The notes: generated by a model from the letters alone, not told the origin. DNA of 22,560 nucleotides from an uncultured Campylobacter sp. (GCF_905371695.1 NZ_CAJPMA010000018.1:1-22560); one strand, 5' to 3'. Numbered from the stretch's first letter, positions 7,992 to 16,536 are shown. Made by a program: numbers and translations.

Positions 7992-8186
7992 ATGGACGAG
8001 ATTAGACAGCTTCAAGGATACGGATTTTTCGCGCTTACCGTGATTTTGACCGCGATTTTATACGGGTATTTTTATCACCTTTATAAAAGCGAAAAATTAG
8101 GCGCCAGAAATTACGAAAAATACGCGAATTTAGCCCTAGACGACGAGCTCGGAGCTAAAATTTTAGAGAAAAACGCGCGCGAATAA
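7992..8186 (+). CDS. ccoQ: cbb3 oxidase small subunit CcoQ/FixQ
   Basis: A 64-residue protein with a single membrane span (about residues 9-27, QGYGFFALTVILTAILYGYF) and a charged cytoplasmic tail, placed between ccoO and ccoP where CcoQ is expected. CcoQ stabilises the assembled oxidase; its sequence is poorly conserved, so position carries much of the call. A GTG at 7980 would add four residues and overlap the ccoO stop, but the ATG at 7992 has GAGG six bases upstream and gives the usual acidic start MDEIRQLQGY. Confidence 0.85.
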   Translation: MDEIRQLQGYGFFALTVILTAILYGYFYHLYKSEKLGARNYEKYANLALDDELGAKILEKNARE

Positions 8187-8196
8187 AGGGGAGCGG

Positions 8197-9057
8197 ATGC
8201 AGTGGTTTAATTTAGAAGATAATATAAATTTACTAGCCTTAATCGGCGCGGTACTAATCGTCGCGCTAACATTAGGGGTCGCGGGCAAATACGTAAAACA
8301 GATGAAAGTCGCCAAAGATAAAGACGCCAAGCTTAGCGAGCATTCGTGGGACGGCATCGGCGAGTACGAAAACGAAATTCCGGTCGGCTGGCTCGCGATG
8401 TTTTTGCTGACGCTGGTTTGGGGGATTTGGTATTTTCTAGCAGGATACCCGCTAAATTCGTATTCGCAAATCGGCGAATACAACGAAGAAGTAAAAGCGC
8501 AAAACGAAAAATTCGAAGCTAAATACGCTAATTTAGACGCCGGATCGCTTGCCGAAATGGGTAGCGGCATTTTTTTAGTGCAGTGCGCCTCCTGCCACGG
8601 CATTACGGGCGACGGTATCGGCGGAAAGGCCGCGAATTTAAGCGTTTGGGGCAGCGAAGAGGGTATCGTACAGACCGTCTTAAACGGCTCGAAAGGGCTT
8701 GAATATCCTATGGGCGAGATGCCAGCGGGGCTACTTGACGAAGAGGGCGCAAAGGCCGTAGCCGCTTATATTTTTAAAGAAATTTCGGACGTTAAATCAA
8801 GTAAAAACGAAAATTTAGTCGAAAGCGGTAAAGAGCAGTTTGCGGCGTGCGCGGCGTGTCACGGCGAGGACGGTAAAGGCATGGAGGGTATGTCGCCCGA
8901 TCTTTCCAAATACGGCACGCCGGAGTTTATCGTAGACGTGCTAAATCGCGGTAAAAGCGGCGCTATCGGCGTAATGCCTAAATTTGGCGAAAGATTAAAC
9001 CAGACGCAGCAGCGCGCAGTCGGCGCTTACGGCGTATCGCTATCTAGGGAGCAGTGA
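8197..9057 (+). CDS. ccoP: cbb3-type cytochrome c oxidase subunit III (diheme)
   Basis: A 286-residue diheme cytochrome that takes electrons from the periplasmic cytochrome c pool. Two hydrophobic segments (about 12-30 and 62-83) precede the periplasmic part; the extra N-terminal span is common in CcoP. Heme sites are CASCH (130-134) and CAACH (218-222). Candidate axial methionines are Met172 or Met175 and Met260 (GVMPKFG). The gene follows ccoQ by ten bases with AGGGGAG upstream. Its TGA shares a base with the next ATG. Confidence 0.96.
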   Translation: MQWFNLEDNINLLALIGAVLIVALTLGVAGKYVKQMKVAKDKDAKLSEHSWDGIGEYENEIPVGWLAMFLLTLVWGIWYFLAGYPLNSYSQIGEYNEEVKAQNEKFEAKYANLDAGSLAEMGSGIFLVQCASCHGITGDGIGGKAANLSVWGSEEGIVQTVLNGSKGLEYPMGEMPAGLLDEEGAKAVAAYIFKEISDVKSSKNENLVESGKEQFAACAACHGEDGKGMEGMSPDLSKYGTPEFIVDVLNRGKSGAIGVMPKFGERLNQTQQRAVGAYGVSLSREQ

Positions 9058-9269
9058 TGGAAAATTTAAATAGAAACGTATTCGCGTTTAACGGCGCGGG
9101 CGGGTATTTCGTAGCGGTAGCGCTGTTGCTGGGGATTTTAGCGGCGCTAACGGCAGCCGCGATTAGCATCCAGCAAGAGGTCGTAAAGCACCCTTATAAG
9201 CTGGAAAATCCTACCGAGATTAAGGCTAAAAGCGCGCAAAACGCGAAGCATATCGTAATAAAGGAATAA
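9057..9269 (+). CDS. DUF4006 family small membrane protein
   Basis: A 70-residue protein with one membrane span (about residues 15-38) and a hydrophilic tail (VVKHPYKLENPTEIKAK). This fits the DUF4006 family found directly after ccoP in Campylobacterota, so it is probably an accessory or stabilising component of the cbb3 oxidase; that role is inferred from context. The ATG at 9057, five bases from AGGGAG (9046-9051), is preferred over the GTG at 9054. It overlaps the ccoP stop by one base. Confidence 0.75.
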   Translation: MENLNRNVFAFNGAGGYFVAVALLLGILAALTAAAISIQQEVVKHPYKLENPTEIKAKSAQNAKHIVIKE

Positions 9270-9270
9270 T

Positions 9271-9372
9271 ATGAACGGCGTTTTACAAAAGGCTATCGTA
9301 GCGCTAATCATCGTCGCCGCCGTCATTTGCGCGTGGTCGGTGCTAACTAAAAACCATCTTTTCGTAGGATAA
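9271..9372 (+). CDS. 33-residue single-span membrane protein
   Basis: This ORF is too short for usual gene calls. It begins MNGVLQKAIVALIIVAAVIC, continues AWSVLTKNHLFVG and ends TAA. Almost all of residues 5-26 can form one membrane helix. AAGGA (9261-9265) is five bases before the ATG, the ATG follows the DUF4006 stop by one base, and the next gene's TTG begins two bases after its TAA, so it exactly fills the space between two translated genes. I know of no named family. Placement suggests a small subunit or assembly helper of the cbb3 oxidase. Confidence 0.65.
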   Translation: MNGVLQKAIVALIIVAAVICAWSVLTKNHLFVG

Positions 9373-9374
9373 AT

Positions 9375-10046
9375 TTGCGAAATTTTAGAGCCGCCGCGGG
9401 CGAAATTTCGGGCGAAAATTTTAAGGGCGCGATAAAATTTCTAGCTAAAATTTTAGCCTCTTTTTTCGTGCTTTTTTGCGGGTTAAATTTCGCCTTCGCC
9501 GCGCAAATCGTAGTTAAAAACGACGAAATTTTAAGCCCCGCCGTCGCCGGTAAAATTTCGCAAATCGGAGACGAGCTTTATGCTAGAAGCGGAATTTTAG
9601 CCGCCGTCGCCGTTTACGAAAGCCTAGGCGAGCAAAGCTTGCGGGAGGCGGTTAAATCTTTAAATTTAACGGCGCCTTACGCGGTTATAGCGCTTGCCAA
9701 ACGCGAGCGAAAGGTTGAAATTTTTGCCGACCCCGCGACTTTAAAGCTTTTTGATAAAGAGCAAATTTTAAGCCCTTTCCCGGAGCGCGGCACGATACTG
9801 CCCATTTTAACCTCAAAAAACGGCAAAGATGTCTATAACGCCGCTATTTTAAACGGCTACGCCGATCTTACCGAGCAGATCGCGGCTAGTTTAGGCGTTA
9901 AACTCGAAAGCGCGATAGGAGACGCTAATAAAACGGCGTTAAACGCTCTTCGCGCGGCGGTTTACGGCTCGATTATCCTCGTTTTCGCGGTTATGATTTA
10001 TAAAAAAGCGCGGCGGCAAAATAAATTAAAGGTAAAAAATGGCTAA
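9375..10046 (+). CDS. Secreted, membrane-anchored TPM-like protein
   Basis: A 223-residue protein starting at TTG, supported by AGGA (9366-9369) five bases upstream and by no alternative ATG before the signal peptide. A long N-terminal region leads into a hydrophobic signal segment (about 26-42, ending AFAAQ). The periplasmic domain (about 45-185) alternates helix and strand in the pattern of TPM domains: a helix ending ELYARSGILAAVAVYE, a helix, then VIALAKRERKVEIFAD, then a C-terminal helix. A final hydrophobic span (about 192-212) is followed by a basic tail. Function is unknown. It lies between oxidase accessory genes and the FixH-like gene, overlapping the latter by eight bases. The TPM assignment is by pattern only. 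Confidence 0.65.
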   Translation: MRNFRAAAGEISGENFKGAIKFLAKILASFFVLFCGLNFAFAAQIVVKNDEILSPAVAGKISQIGDELYARSGILAAVAVYESLGEQSLREAVKSLNLTAPYAVIALAKRERKVEIFADPATLKLFDKEQILSPFPERGTILPILTSKNGKDVYNAAILNGYADLTEQIAASLGVKLESAIGDANKTALNALRAAVYGSIILVFAVMIYKKARRQNKLKVKNG

Positions 10047-10521
10047 AAACTACTGGCCCCACGGCATCGTAGCCTCTATAATAGCCTGCGTAATAGCCTG
10101 CGCGGCGACGATTATAGTTTCGCTGGACTACCCCGTAGAAATGGATAATTTTTACTTTGAGAAATATCAAAAAATAGACGATAAAATCAACGAAATTTTG
10201 GCATCGCAAAGAAAATTCGAGCAAAATTTTAGCGTAGAGTTTAAAGACGCTAATCAAAACGTAAAAAGGCCCGCGAATTTAGAGATTAAAGTCTCGCCTA
10301 AAACCGCGCGCGCAAGCGACCCGGCTTACGAGCTGATGCTTACTAGGCCCGATACGAACGAGGCGAATTTAAAGCTTGAAGGCGAGCTTAGCGGCGGAGT
10401 TTTAAAAACGCAAAAGGTTAATTTTACTAAGCCCGGCCGCTGGCAGCTGCTAGCGAAATTTACGAGCGCCGACCTTAACGCGAGCGCTTTTTATAAATTC
10501 GAGATTTACGCCGATGAATAG
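10039..10521 (+). CDS. FixH/CcoH-like cbb3 oxidase assembly protein
   Basis: A 160-residue protein with one N-terminal span (about residues 8-30, after MAKNYWPHGIVAS), then YPVEMDNFYFEKYQKIDDKI and an extracytoplasmic beta-rich domain ending in KPGRWQLLAKFTS. A single anchor, a Tyr-rich linker, and a beta domain with a GRW motif match the FixH family, which assists late assembly of cbb3 oxidase. Its position a few genes after ccoNOQP fits. It overlaps both its neighbours by eight bases, so the whole stretch from the TPM-like gene to addB is probably translationally coupled. Confidence 0.75.
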   Translation: MAKNYWPHGIVASIIACVIACAATIIVSLDYPVEMDNFYFEKYQKIDDKINEILASQRKFEQNFSVEFKDANQNVKRPANLEIKVSPKTARASDPAYELMLTRPDTNEANLKLEGELSGGVLKTQKVNFTKPGRWQLLAKFTSADLNASAFYKFEIYADE

Positions 10522-12856
10522 ACTTTTCGTATTTACCAGCATGCGCCAAATTCGCGAATTTAACGCAAGCTTCACCGACGCGTTAATCCCCAAAGCCTAT
10601 ACGATAGACGAGTTTAAAAAGCGCGCCTCTTTCGTGCCGGGGCGCGCAGAGGCGGATGCGGCTATGTCGCTTATCTTGATGTGCGAGGCGTGCGCGATGA
10701 GCGCGGATGCGGGCGCGAAGCTAAAAATTCCTAGCGAATTTTTCGCGTTTTTGAAAAATCACGATTACCTTTTTAGCTTTTTTAAAGAGCTCGCCGTGCA
10801 AAAAAAGAGCGTCGAGGATCTAAAATTTAGCGATATTTACGCCAGTTACGAGGAGCATTTGCAAATTTTAGGCGAGGCGCTGCGAAATTATAAAAATTTG
10901 CTCGCAAACCGCGCTTTATACGACGATATAACCTTTTGCGAGCTTTACGAGATAAACGAAGGATTTTTGCAAAGATTTGACGAAATTTTAGTAGAGGTTT
11001 TCGGAATTTTAAGCGAGCACGAGTGGGAATTTTTGCTTAAATGCGCCGAAATTTCGCTCGTAAAGATAAAATTTCAAACCTCGAAATTTAACCGCAAGCT
11101 AATTCATAAAATCGCCGAAATTTGCGGCAAAAGCGAACGGGATTTCGAGCTTTACGCTTATTACGAGCTTGATTTGCGCTCGCTCGAATTTATAAAAACG
11201 GGCGAAGTAGCGCAAAATAGGGAGGTTTTGACGCGAGCGTTCGAGCTTGAAAGCCTGCAAGCGGCTTTCGTATTCGAAAAAATCTCGACCTTTATCGCAC
11301 GCGGCGTAAAGCCGGAAAATATAGCAGTCGTTTTGCCCGATGAGAAATTCGCTAAAATTTTACGCTTGCACGATAGCGCGAATATGCTTTCATACGCGAT
11401 GGGAACGCCTTTTGAGGACACTAGCTTTTACGCCACGCTTTACGAGATAGACGAAGCGATAAAAGAGAATTTAAGCCTAGATTTAGCGCCCGATTATTTA
11501 GAAAAAAACGACGATTTAACCGCCGCGCAGACCTTTTTAAACCTACAAAATTTAAGCGAGCAAACGTTTTTAAAATTTAAAAACTCATACGACCGCCGTG
11601 CGGAATTCGCGAATTTTAAAGAGCTGATAGGCGAGCTTTTAGAGCTTTTAAACGTTTCTTCAAACGGCGAAATTTACGAGGCCGTAAACGAAGAGCTGTT
11701 TTTTATAGAAAATTTAAACAAAGCTCGAAATTTTAAGCTTAGCGAGCTCGTTTCGCTGCTGCTTATGCGCCTAAAAGAGCGCTCGCTAGACGACGCGCGC
11801 GGCGGAAAGGTCAAGGCTATCGGCGTTTTAGAAAGCAGGGGGCTAAAATTTGAATGCGTGATAATCGCCGGATTTAACGACGACGTAGTGCCAAAGCGTA
11901 GCGTAAACGAGATGTTTTTAAGCTCGAAAGTGCGCGAAAAAGCGGGGTTAATAAGCTATTTAGACCGCGAAAATTTACAGCGATTTTACTATGAAAATTT
12001 AATAAATAACGCAAAATTCGCAGCCGTTAGCTACGTTTTAAACGACGAGAAAATGCCGTCTAGGTTTTTAAACGAATTTAGCCGCTCGCCCGACGCCGGC
12101 TACGACGACGCGGCGTATTTGGGCGTTTTTAGAGGCGGCAAAGAGGCGAAATTTAAAAGCGAAGTAGAGCCTTTAAAGCATGATTTCTTCGGCTCGCCGC
12201 TTTCGTTTTCCAGACTAAATACCTTTTTAGCCTGCGCTAGAAAATACTACTACAAATACGCAAAAAGGCTCGGTGCGCCTAGAAATTTAGGCGTTTTGTC
12301 GCCCGCAAGGCTGGGAAGCGCCCTTCACGAGGCGCTTTTTGAGTATTACTCGGCAAACGAGAGCTTTGATACGGCGAAATTTATGCAAATTTTAAGCGCT
12401 AAAAATTTAGACCCCTTAGAGCTTAAAATTTTAGAGAAAAAATCGGCTAAATTTAAGCTTAGCGAGGACGAGCGAGCCGCGCGGGGCTGGAAGATAAGCG
12501 AGCTAGAAGCGGCGAAGCAAGCCGAAATTTTAGGCGTTAAAATCGAAGGCAGGATCGACCGCATCGACGCGCGAGCGGGAGAGCTTTGCGTGCTGGATTA
12601 TAAAAGCGGTAGCGCCAAAAACGCGCTGCAACTAGCCTTTTACAAGGCGCTAACGGGCGCCGGCGAGGCGTATTTTTACGATTTAAAGGAGACGATGAGC
12701 GTGGATTATAAAACCGCGGGCGACGAGGAAAAACTGCGCGAAGAGATCGCAAAAGCGCAAGAGTATTTTAGCGGCGAGGCGAAATTCGAGCGACATATTA
12801 GCGCCGCCTGCCGCACGTGCGAATTTTGCGCGATTTGTTTAGGCAGGCCGTCATGA
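10514..12856 (+). CDS. addB: AddB-like helicase/nuclease subunit, PD-(D/E)XK
   Basis: A 780-residue protein, short compared with Bacillus AddB, as usual for epsilonproteobacterial forms. Residues 1-550 form a degenerate helicase-like region; no Walker A (GxxGxGK) is visible at the N-terminus, so this part is probably structural. A motif near 443-456 (GLKFECVIIAGFND) resembles superfamily 1 motif V. The C-terminal RecB-type nuclease has His605, Asp682 (GRIDRID), Asp695 and Lys697 (VLDYKSG) and Gln706. Cys574 with Cys766, 769, 772 and 775 (CRTCEFCAIC) fits the iron-sulfur cluster of AddB and Cas4-like nucleases. It lies directly before addA (ATGA overlap). With AddA it resects double-strand breaks for RecA loading. 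Confidence 0.88.
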   Translation: MNRLFVFTSMRQIREFNASFTDALIPKAYTIDEFKKRASFVPGRAEADAAMSLILMCEACAMSADAGAKLKIPSEFFAFLKNHDYLFSFFKELAVQKKSVEDLKFSDIYASYEEHLQILGEALRNYKNLLANRALYDDITFCELYEINEGFLQRFDEILVEVFGILSEHEWEFLLKCAEISLVKIKFQTSKFNRKLIHKIAEICGKSERDFELYAYYELDLRSLEFIKTGEVAQNREVLTRAFELESLQAAFVFEKISTFIARGVKPENIAVVLPDEKFAKILRLHDSANMLSYAMGTPFEDTSFYATLYEIDEAIKENLSLDLAPDYLEKNDDLTAAQTFLNLQNLSEQTFLKFKNSYDRRAEFANFKELIGELLELLNVSSNGEIYEAVNEELFFIENLNKARNFKLSELVSLLLMRLKERSLDDARGGKVKAIGVLESRGLKFECVIIAGFNDDVVPKRSVNEMFLSSKVREKAGLISYLDRENLQRFYYENLINNAKFAAVSYVLNDEKMPSRFLNEFSRSPDAGYDDAAYLGVFRGGKEAKFKSEVEPLKHDFFGSPLSFSRLNTFLACARKYYYKYAKRLGAPRNLGVLSPARLGSALHEALFEYYSANESFDTAKFMQILSAKNLDPLELKILEKKSAKFKLSEDERAARGWKISELEAAKQAEILGVKIEGRIDRIDARAGELCVLDYKSGSAKNALQLAFYKALTGAGEAYFYDLKETMSVDYKTAGDEEKLREEIAKAQEYFSGEAKFERHISAACRTCEFCAICLGRPS

Positions 12857-15612
12857 TAGAGCCGTTTTTAGCGATGCAAGCAAGCGCGGGAAGCGGCAAA
12901 ACCTTCGCGCTTAGCGTGCGTTATATCGCGCTTTTATTAAGCGGCGCGAGCGTAAAAAGCATAACCGCGCTTACGTTTACCAAAAAAGCCGCTAGCGAGA
13001 TGAGCGAGCGCATAATCTCGACTTTTTTAAATTTAGAGCGCAAAAGCGCCGAGCTGGGCGCGCTTTGCGATATGTTAGGCGTTAGCGAGGACGAAATTTT
13101 AGCTCGCCGCGATAAGGCAAAAGAGGAGTTTTTACAAAGCAGCCTTAAAATAACGACGTTCGACGCGTTTTTTAATACGATACTCCGCGGATTTAGCCTA
13201 AATTTAGGCATAAGCCCCGATTTCAAAAATGCAAGCGACCTTACGGCGCTATCGCAAAAAGAATTCATAAAATCAGTCGCCAAAAATCCCGCGCTTCTTG
13301 ACGCGCTAGCCCGCTATATCGCGGAGTCGCGGAAGTCTAAAAATAATTTTTTCGATATAATTCAGGCGTTTTACGAAAATTTTAGAGAGCTTCGGGCTCC
13401 GAGTTTTAGCGACGCCGCGGCAAAAGACGAAGCGCTAAAAATAATCGCCGGACTCAAAGCCCGCGCGCTGCAAAAAGGCGCGGACGAGAAGCTTGCGGGG
13501 CAATTTGAAGCCAAAAGCATAGACGACGTTTTAAAAAAGGCGTTTTTGCCGCGCGAGAGTTTAAACTATAAAACGTTTAGTAAAATTTACGAACCCGCCA
13601 TGGACGAGGAATTCGCTGCTTTAAAAGATGCGCTTTATCGCTACGCGAAAGACCGCGAAGCCCATGAGCTCGGAGAGCTCGGCGGATTTTTAAAGGCGTA
13701 TAAAAGCGTTTTATCGGCGTTTAATGCGAGGCTTAACGAGCTAAGCTTCGCGGACGTAACGCGCCTTACGCGCGAACTGCTGGCGTCGGCGGATAAAGAG
13801 ATGCTTTATTTTAGGCTAGACGCGCGCATTACGCATTTATTGATCGACGAATTTCAAGACACCAACGTCGCGCAATACGAAATAATGTATCCGCTTATCG
13901 AAGAAATCGTCGCGGGATACGGGCAAAACGGGCTCGGAAGCTTTTTTTACGTGGGCGACGTCAAGCAGAGCATTTACCGCTTTCGAGGTGGCAAAAAAGA
14001 GCTGTTTGATAAGCTGCAACGCGACTTTTCGCAAATAAAACGGCTGTCGCTGACGCACAACTACCGAAGCGCCAAAAATATCGTGCGATTCGTAAATTTA
14101 GTCTTTGCGCCTAAGATTGACGGCTACGCGGCGCAAATTCCCGCAAGTAGAGAAGAAGGTTACGTAAAAATCGTGCAAAACGACGACGTAATCGCCGCTT
14201 GCGCGGACGAGGTAAAAGCGCTCGTAGATGCGGGCGTGCCAAGCGAAGACATCGCCGTGCTATGCTGGAAAAACGACGATACGCGCGCGATTTGCGAGGC
14301 GCTGCAAACTAAAAATATTGCCGCGAAAGACGAGGGCGGCGCGGCGCTAAGAAATTCGCCGCTCGCGTTCGCGCTTATAAATTACGCGAAATTTTGCCTT
14401 TTCGGAGATGAAATTTACCGTGAAAACGCGCTTGCCTTCGTACGCGGAGATTTTAAAAAAATCAAGATTGACATGAGTAAGAGCGCGGCGCGAACGCTGG
14501 CGTATTTAGCCGAAATTTCGGGCATTAGCCTGCAAAATTTAGACGTTTTAAAAACTTTGGCGCTCGCAAGCGAAGCTAAAAATTTAATAGATTTTATATT
14601 TCTGCTAGAAAGCTCGGACGAGCCTAGCGCGCAAAAGGGCGCGGGCGGAGTAAAAGTAATGACCGTCCATAAGTCAAAAGGGCTTGAATTCGAGCACGTC
14701 GTACTGTGCGACCGTATCGGGCGCGGCAGAAACGATACGGGAAATTTTATCTGCGAATACGATGCTTTAAACGACGAATACGAGATAAAATCAAAAATTA
14801 CGAATCGCGAATTTTTCGATGCGGATTATAAAAGATTAAAGGACCGCTCGACTAAACTCGACCAAGAAGAGGAGATAAACAAACTTTACGTCGCGGCGAC
14901 TAGGGCGAAAAGCTCGCTAATCATCGCGAAAAAATCGGGCAAGCTAGACGGAAATAACCCTAGCTATTTTTCTAAATTTACGAGCGGCGGCGATGAAATT
15001 TGTTATTTGGATTTGGAATGCGGCGAGACGGGCGAGCTAAAATTTACGCCTAAAAATACGCCCCAAACGCCGAAATTTAAAGCAAAAATCGAGCTTGCTA
15101 GCGTGGAGAGGGAGCGAAATTTAAGCGCGCAAAAAGATAGCGAAAAAAATATGCGCGCGATATATTTTGGGCTAGCGCTTCACTATTTGCTCGAAATGAG
15201 CGAAAAATTTAGCCAAAGCGACGTGAAAAAGGCTGAAATTTTTATGCGAAATAAATTCGCTAAATTTTTAGGCGAAGACGATCTAGTCGATATTTTACGT
15301 CGCGCTTTAAGGCTCGTTAGCGACGCTAAATTTTTAGAATTAACAAGCGGCGCGACGCTAAAAAAAGAGCAGGCGCTAAACTACGAAGGCGAGTTAAAGC
15401 AGATCGATTTGCTTTGCGAGCGCGAGGGTGAAATCGTCGTAATCGATTATAAAAGCTCAAAAAGCGCGGTAGAAAAAAACGTAGAGCAGGTGCGAGAATA
15501 CGTGCGGATAATCGGCGGAATGTATCCGAATTTTAGCGTTAGCGGCGCGATTTTTTATATTTTACGGGACGAAATAGAGGTTTTAGAAATTTTTAAAGAT
15601 GACTTAAATTAA
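12853..15612 (+). CDS. addA: AddA-like helicase-nuclease (UvrD family)
   Basis: A 919-residue superfamily 1A helicase with a C-terminal nuclease, the motor of AddAB. Walker A is ASAGSGKT (10-17), Ia ALTFTKKAA, II LLIDEFQDTN (329-338), III GDVKQSIYRFRG (368-379), then THNYRS, V MTVHKSKGLEFEHV (603-616) and VI LYVAATRA (678-685). The nuclease has His777, Asp852, Asp865 and Lys867 (VIDYKSS). I start at the ATG at 12853, which overlaps the addB TGA in an ATGA and begins MIEPFLAMQ. An in-frame ATG at 12817 would add 12 residues deep inside addB and lacks a ribosome site. Both nuclease domains look intact. Confidence 0.93.
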   Translation: MIEPFLAMQASAGSGKTFALSVRYIALLLSGASVKSITALTFTKKAASEMSERIISTFLNLERKSAELGALCDMLGVSEDEILARRDKAKEEFLQSSLKITTFDAFFNTILRGFSLNLGISPDFKNASDLTALSQKEFIKSVAKNPALLDALARYIAESRKSKNNFFDIIQAFYENFRELRAPSFSDAAAKDEALKIIAGLKARALQKGADEKLAGQFEAKSIDDVLKKAFLPRESLNYKTFSKIYEPAMDEEFAALKDALYRYAKDREAHELGELGGFLKAYKSVLSAFNARLNELSFADVTRLTRELLASADKEMLYFRLDARITHLLIDEFQDTNVAQYEIMYPLIEEIVAGYGQNGLGSFFYVGDVKQSIYRFRGGKKELFDKLQRDFSQIKRLSLTHNYRSAKNIVRFVNLVFAPKIDGYAAQIPASREEGYVKIVQNDDVIAACADEVKALVDAGVPSEDIAVLCWKNDDTRAICEALQTKNIAAKDEGGAALRNSPLAFALINYAKFCLFGDEIYRENALAFVRGDFKKIKIDMSKSAARTLAYLAEISGISLQNLDVLKTLALASEAKNLIDFIFLLESSDEPSAQKGAGGVKVMTVHKSKGLEFEHVVLCDRIGRGRNDTGNFICEYDALNDEYEIKSKITNREFFDADYKRLKDRSTKLDQEEEINKLYVAATRAKSSLIIAKKSGKLDGNNPSYFSKFTSGGDEICYLDLECGETGELKFTPKNTPQTPKFKAKIELASVERERNLSAQKDSEKNMRAIYFGLALHYLLEMSEKFSQSDVKKAEIFMRNKFAKFLGEDDLVDILRRALRLVSDAKFLELTSGATLKKEQALNYEGELKQIDLLCEREGEIVVIDYKSSKSAVEKNVEQVREYVRIIGGMYPNFSVSGAIFYILRDEIEVLEIFKDDLN

Positions 15613-15635
15613 GCTTCTTGCAAGCTAATTTTAAA

Positions 15636-15641
15636 TACAAT
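15636..15641 (+). promoter_or_regulatory. -10 box for rplM-rpsI
   Basis: TACAAT lies 33 bases before the rplM ATG, in the only gap between addA and the ribosomal protein genes. The ribosome site AAAAGG follows at 15662-15667. A short imperfect stem (AGCTT/AAGCT, 15612-15626) just upstream could be a weak addA terminator. Confidence 0.5.
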
Positions 15642-15674
15642 CCCGTTTCGTAATTTTATCCAAAAGGTAAGAAA

Positions 15675-16100
15675 ATGACTAAAATAACAAAGGTAAGCGA
15701 AGTCAAGCGCGATTGGATCGTGTTAGACGCGACCGGTAAACGTTTCGGTAGATTACTAACCGAGGTAGCGACGCTTCTTCGCGGTAAGCATAAACCGTGC
15801 TACACTCCAAACGTAGATTGCGGCGATTACGTAATCATCATCAACGCTTCAAAGGCGGAATTTACGGGCGCTAATAAGGCCGAGCAAAAGCTTTATCATC
15901 GCCATTCGGGCTATTTCGGTAGCGTAAAGAGCGAAAAATTCGGCGATTTGCTAGCCAGCAATCCGGTTAAACTTTATAAATTGGCCGTTCGCGGTATGCT
16001 TCCAAAAACGAAACTAGGCAAAGAGATGATAAAAAAATTAAAAGTGTATGAGGGTAGCGAGCACCCGCACACCGCACAAATTAGCAAAGAAGGAAAATAA
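15675..16100 (+). CDS. rplM: 50S ribosomal protein L13
   Basis: The 141-residue length and sequence are typical of L13: DATGKRFGRLLTEVATLLRG near the N-terminus, then CGDYVIIINA, the LYHRHSGYFG segment and AVRGMLPK(T/N)KLG. L13 is an early-assembling protein that binds 23S rRNA in the large subunit. rpsI follows two bases after its stop, the universal L13-S9 pairing. AAAAGG is upstream of the ATG. Confidence 0.98.
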   Translation: MTKITKVSEVKRDWIVLDATGKRFGRLLTEVATLLRGKHKPCYTPNVDCGDYVIIINASKAEFTGANKAEQKLYHRHSGYFGSVKSEKFGDLLASNPVKLYKLAVRGMLPKTKLGKEMIKKLKVYEGSEHPHTAQISKEGK

Positions 16101-16102
16101 TC

Positions 16103-16492
16103 ATGGCGACAGTTTATGCTACGGGAAAAAGAAAAACGGCTATCGCTAAGGTTTGGGTAAAGCCCGGCAGCGGTAAAATCGCGGTAAACGGTATGGATTT
16201 AAACAGCTGGTTGGGCGGACACGAAGCTATCAAACTAAAAGTAATCCAGCCGTTACTCGCGACGAAGCAAGAAACTTCTATCGACGTAATCGCTACGACG
16301 TTAGGCGGCGGATATTCGGCTCAGGCCGAGGCGCTTCGCCACGGCATTTCGCGCGCGCTTGCGGCGATGGATGCGGATTTTAGAGCTATATTAAAACCAA
16401 AAGGCCTGTTAACTCGCGATTCAAGAACGGTAGAGAGAAAGAAATTCGGACGCAGAAAAGCTCGCCGAAGCCCTCAATTCTCAAAACGTTAA
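16103..16492 (+). CDS. rpsI: 30S ribosomal protein S9
   Basis: A 129-residue S9 with the standard start ATGKRKTAIAKVWVKPGSGK, the middle motif GGGYSAQAEALRHGISRAL and the basic C-terminal tail RKKFGRRKARRSPQFSKR, which reaches into the ribosomal P site. It is co-transcribed with rplM (two-base gap) and followed by a hairpin terminator. Confidence 0.98.
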   Translation: MATVYATGKRKTAIAKVWVKPGSGKIAVNGMDLNSWLGGHEAIKLKVIQPLLATKQETSIDVIATTLGGGYSAQAEALRHGISRALAAMDADFRAILKPKGLLTRDSRTVERKKFGRRKARRSPQFSKR

Positions 16493-16493
16493 T

Positions 16494-16536
16494 AGTTTTT
16501 GGGCCGCTTCGGCGGCTAAAATTTCGGTGTTTTTTG
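16494..16536 (+). terminator. rpsI terminator with UUCG tetraloop
   Basis: GCCGC-TTCG-GCGGC (16503-16516) is a perfect five-pair stem capped by the very stable C(UUCG)G tetraloop. T-rich sequence lies before it and TAAAATTT after it, so the stem may extend with a small bulge. A run of six Ts follows at about 16530-16535. This ends the ribosomal protein operon. Confidence 0.6.

Noticed and set aside
9444..9466. Palindrome GCTAAAATTTTAGC followed by a T-run, terminator-like
   Set aside because: It lies inside the signal-peptide coding region of the TPM-like gene. TAAAATTTTA strings recur throughout coding sequence here because Lys-Ile-Leu is written AAA ATT TTA.
12817..12852. Longer addA start at an in-frame ATG
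   Set aside because: It lies inside addB without a ribosome site; the ATG at 12853 gives the usual ATGA overlap and places Walker A at the normal distance from the start.
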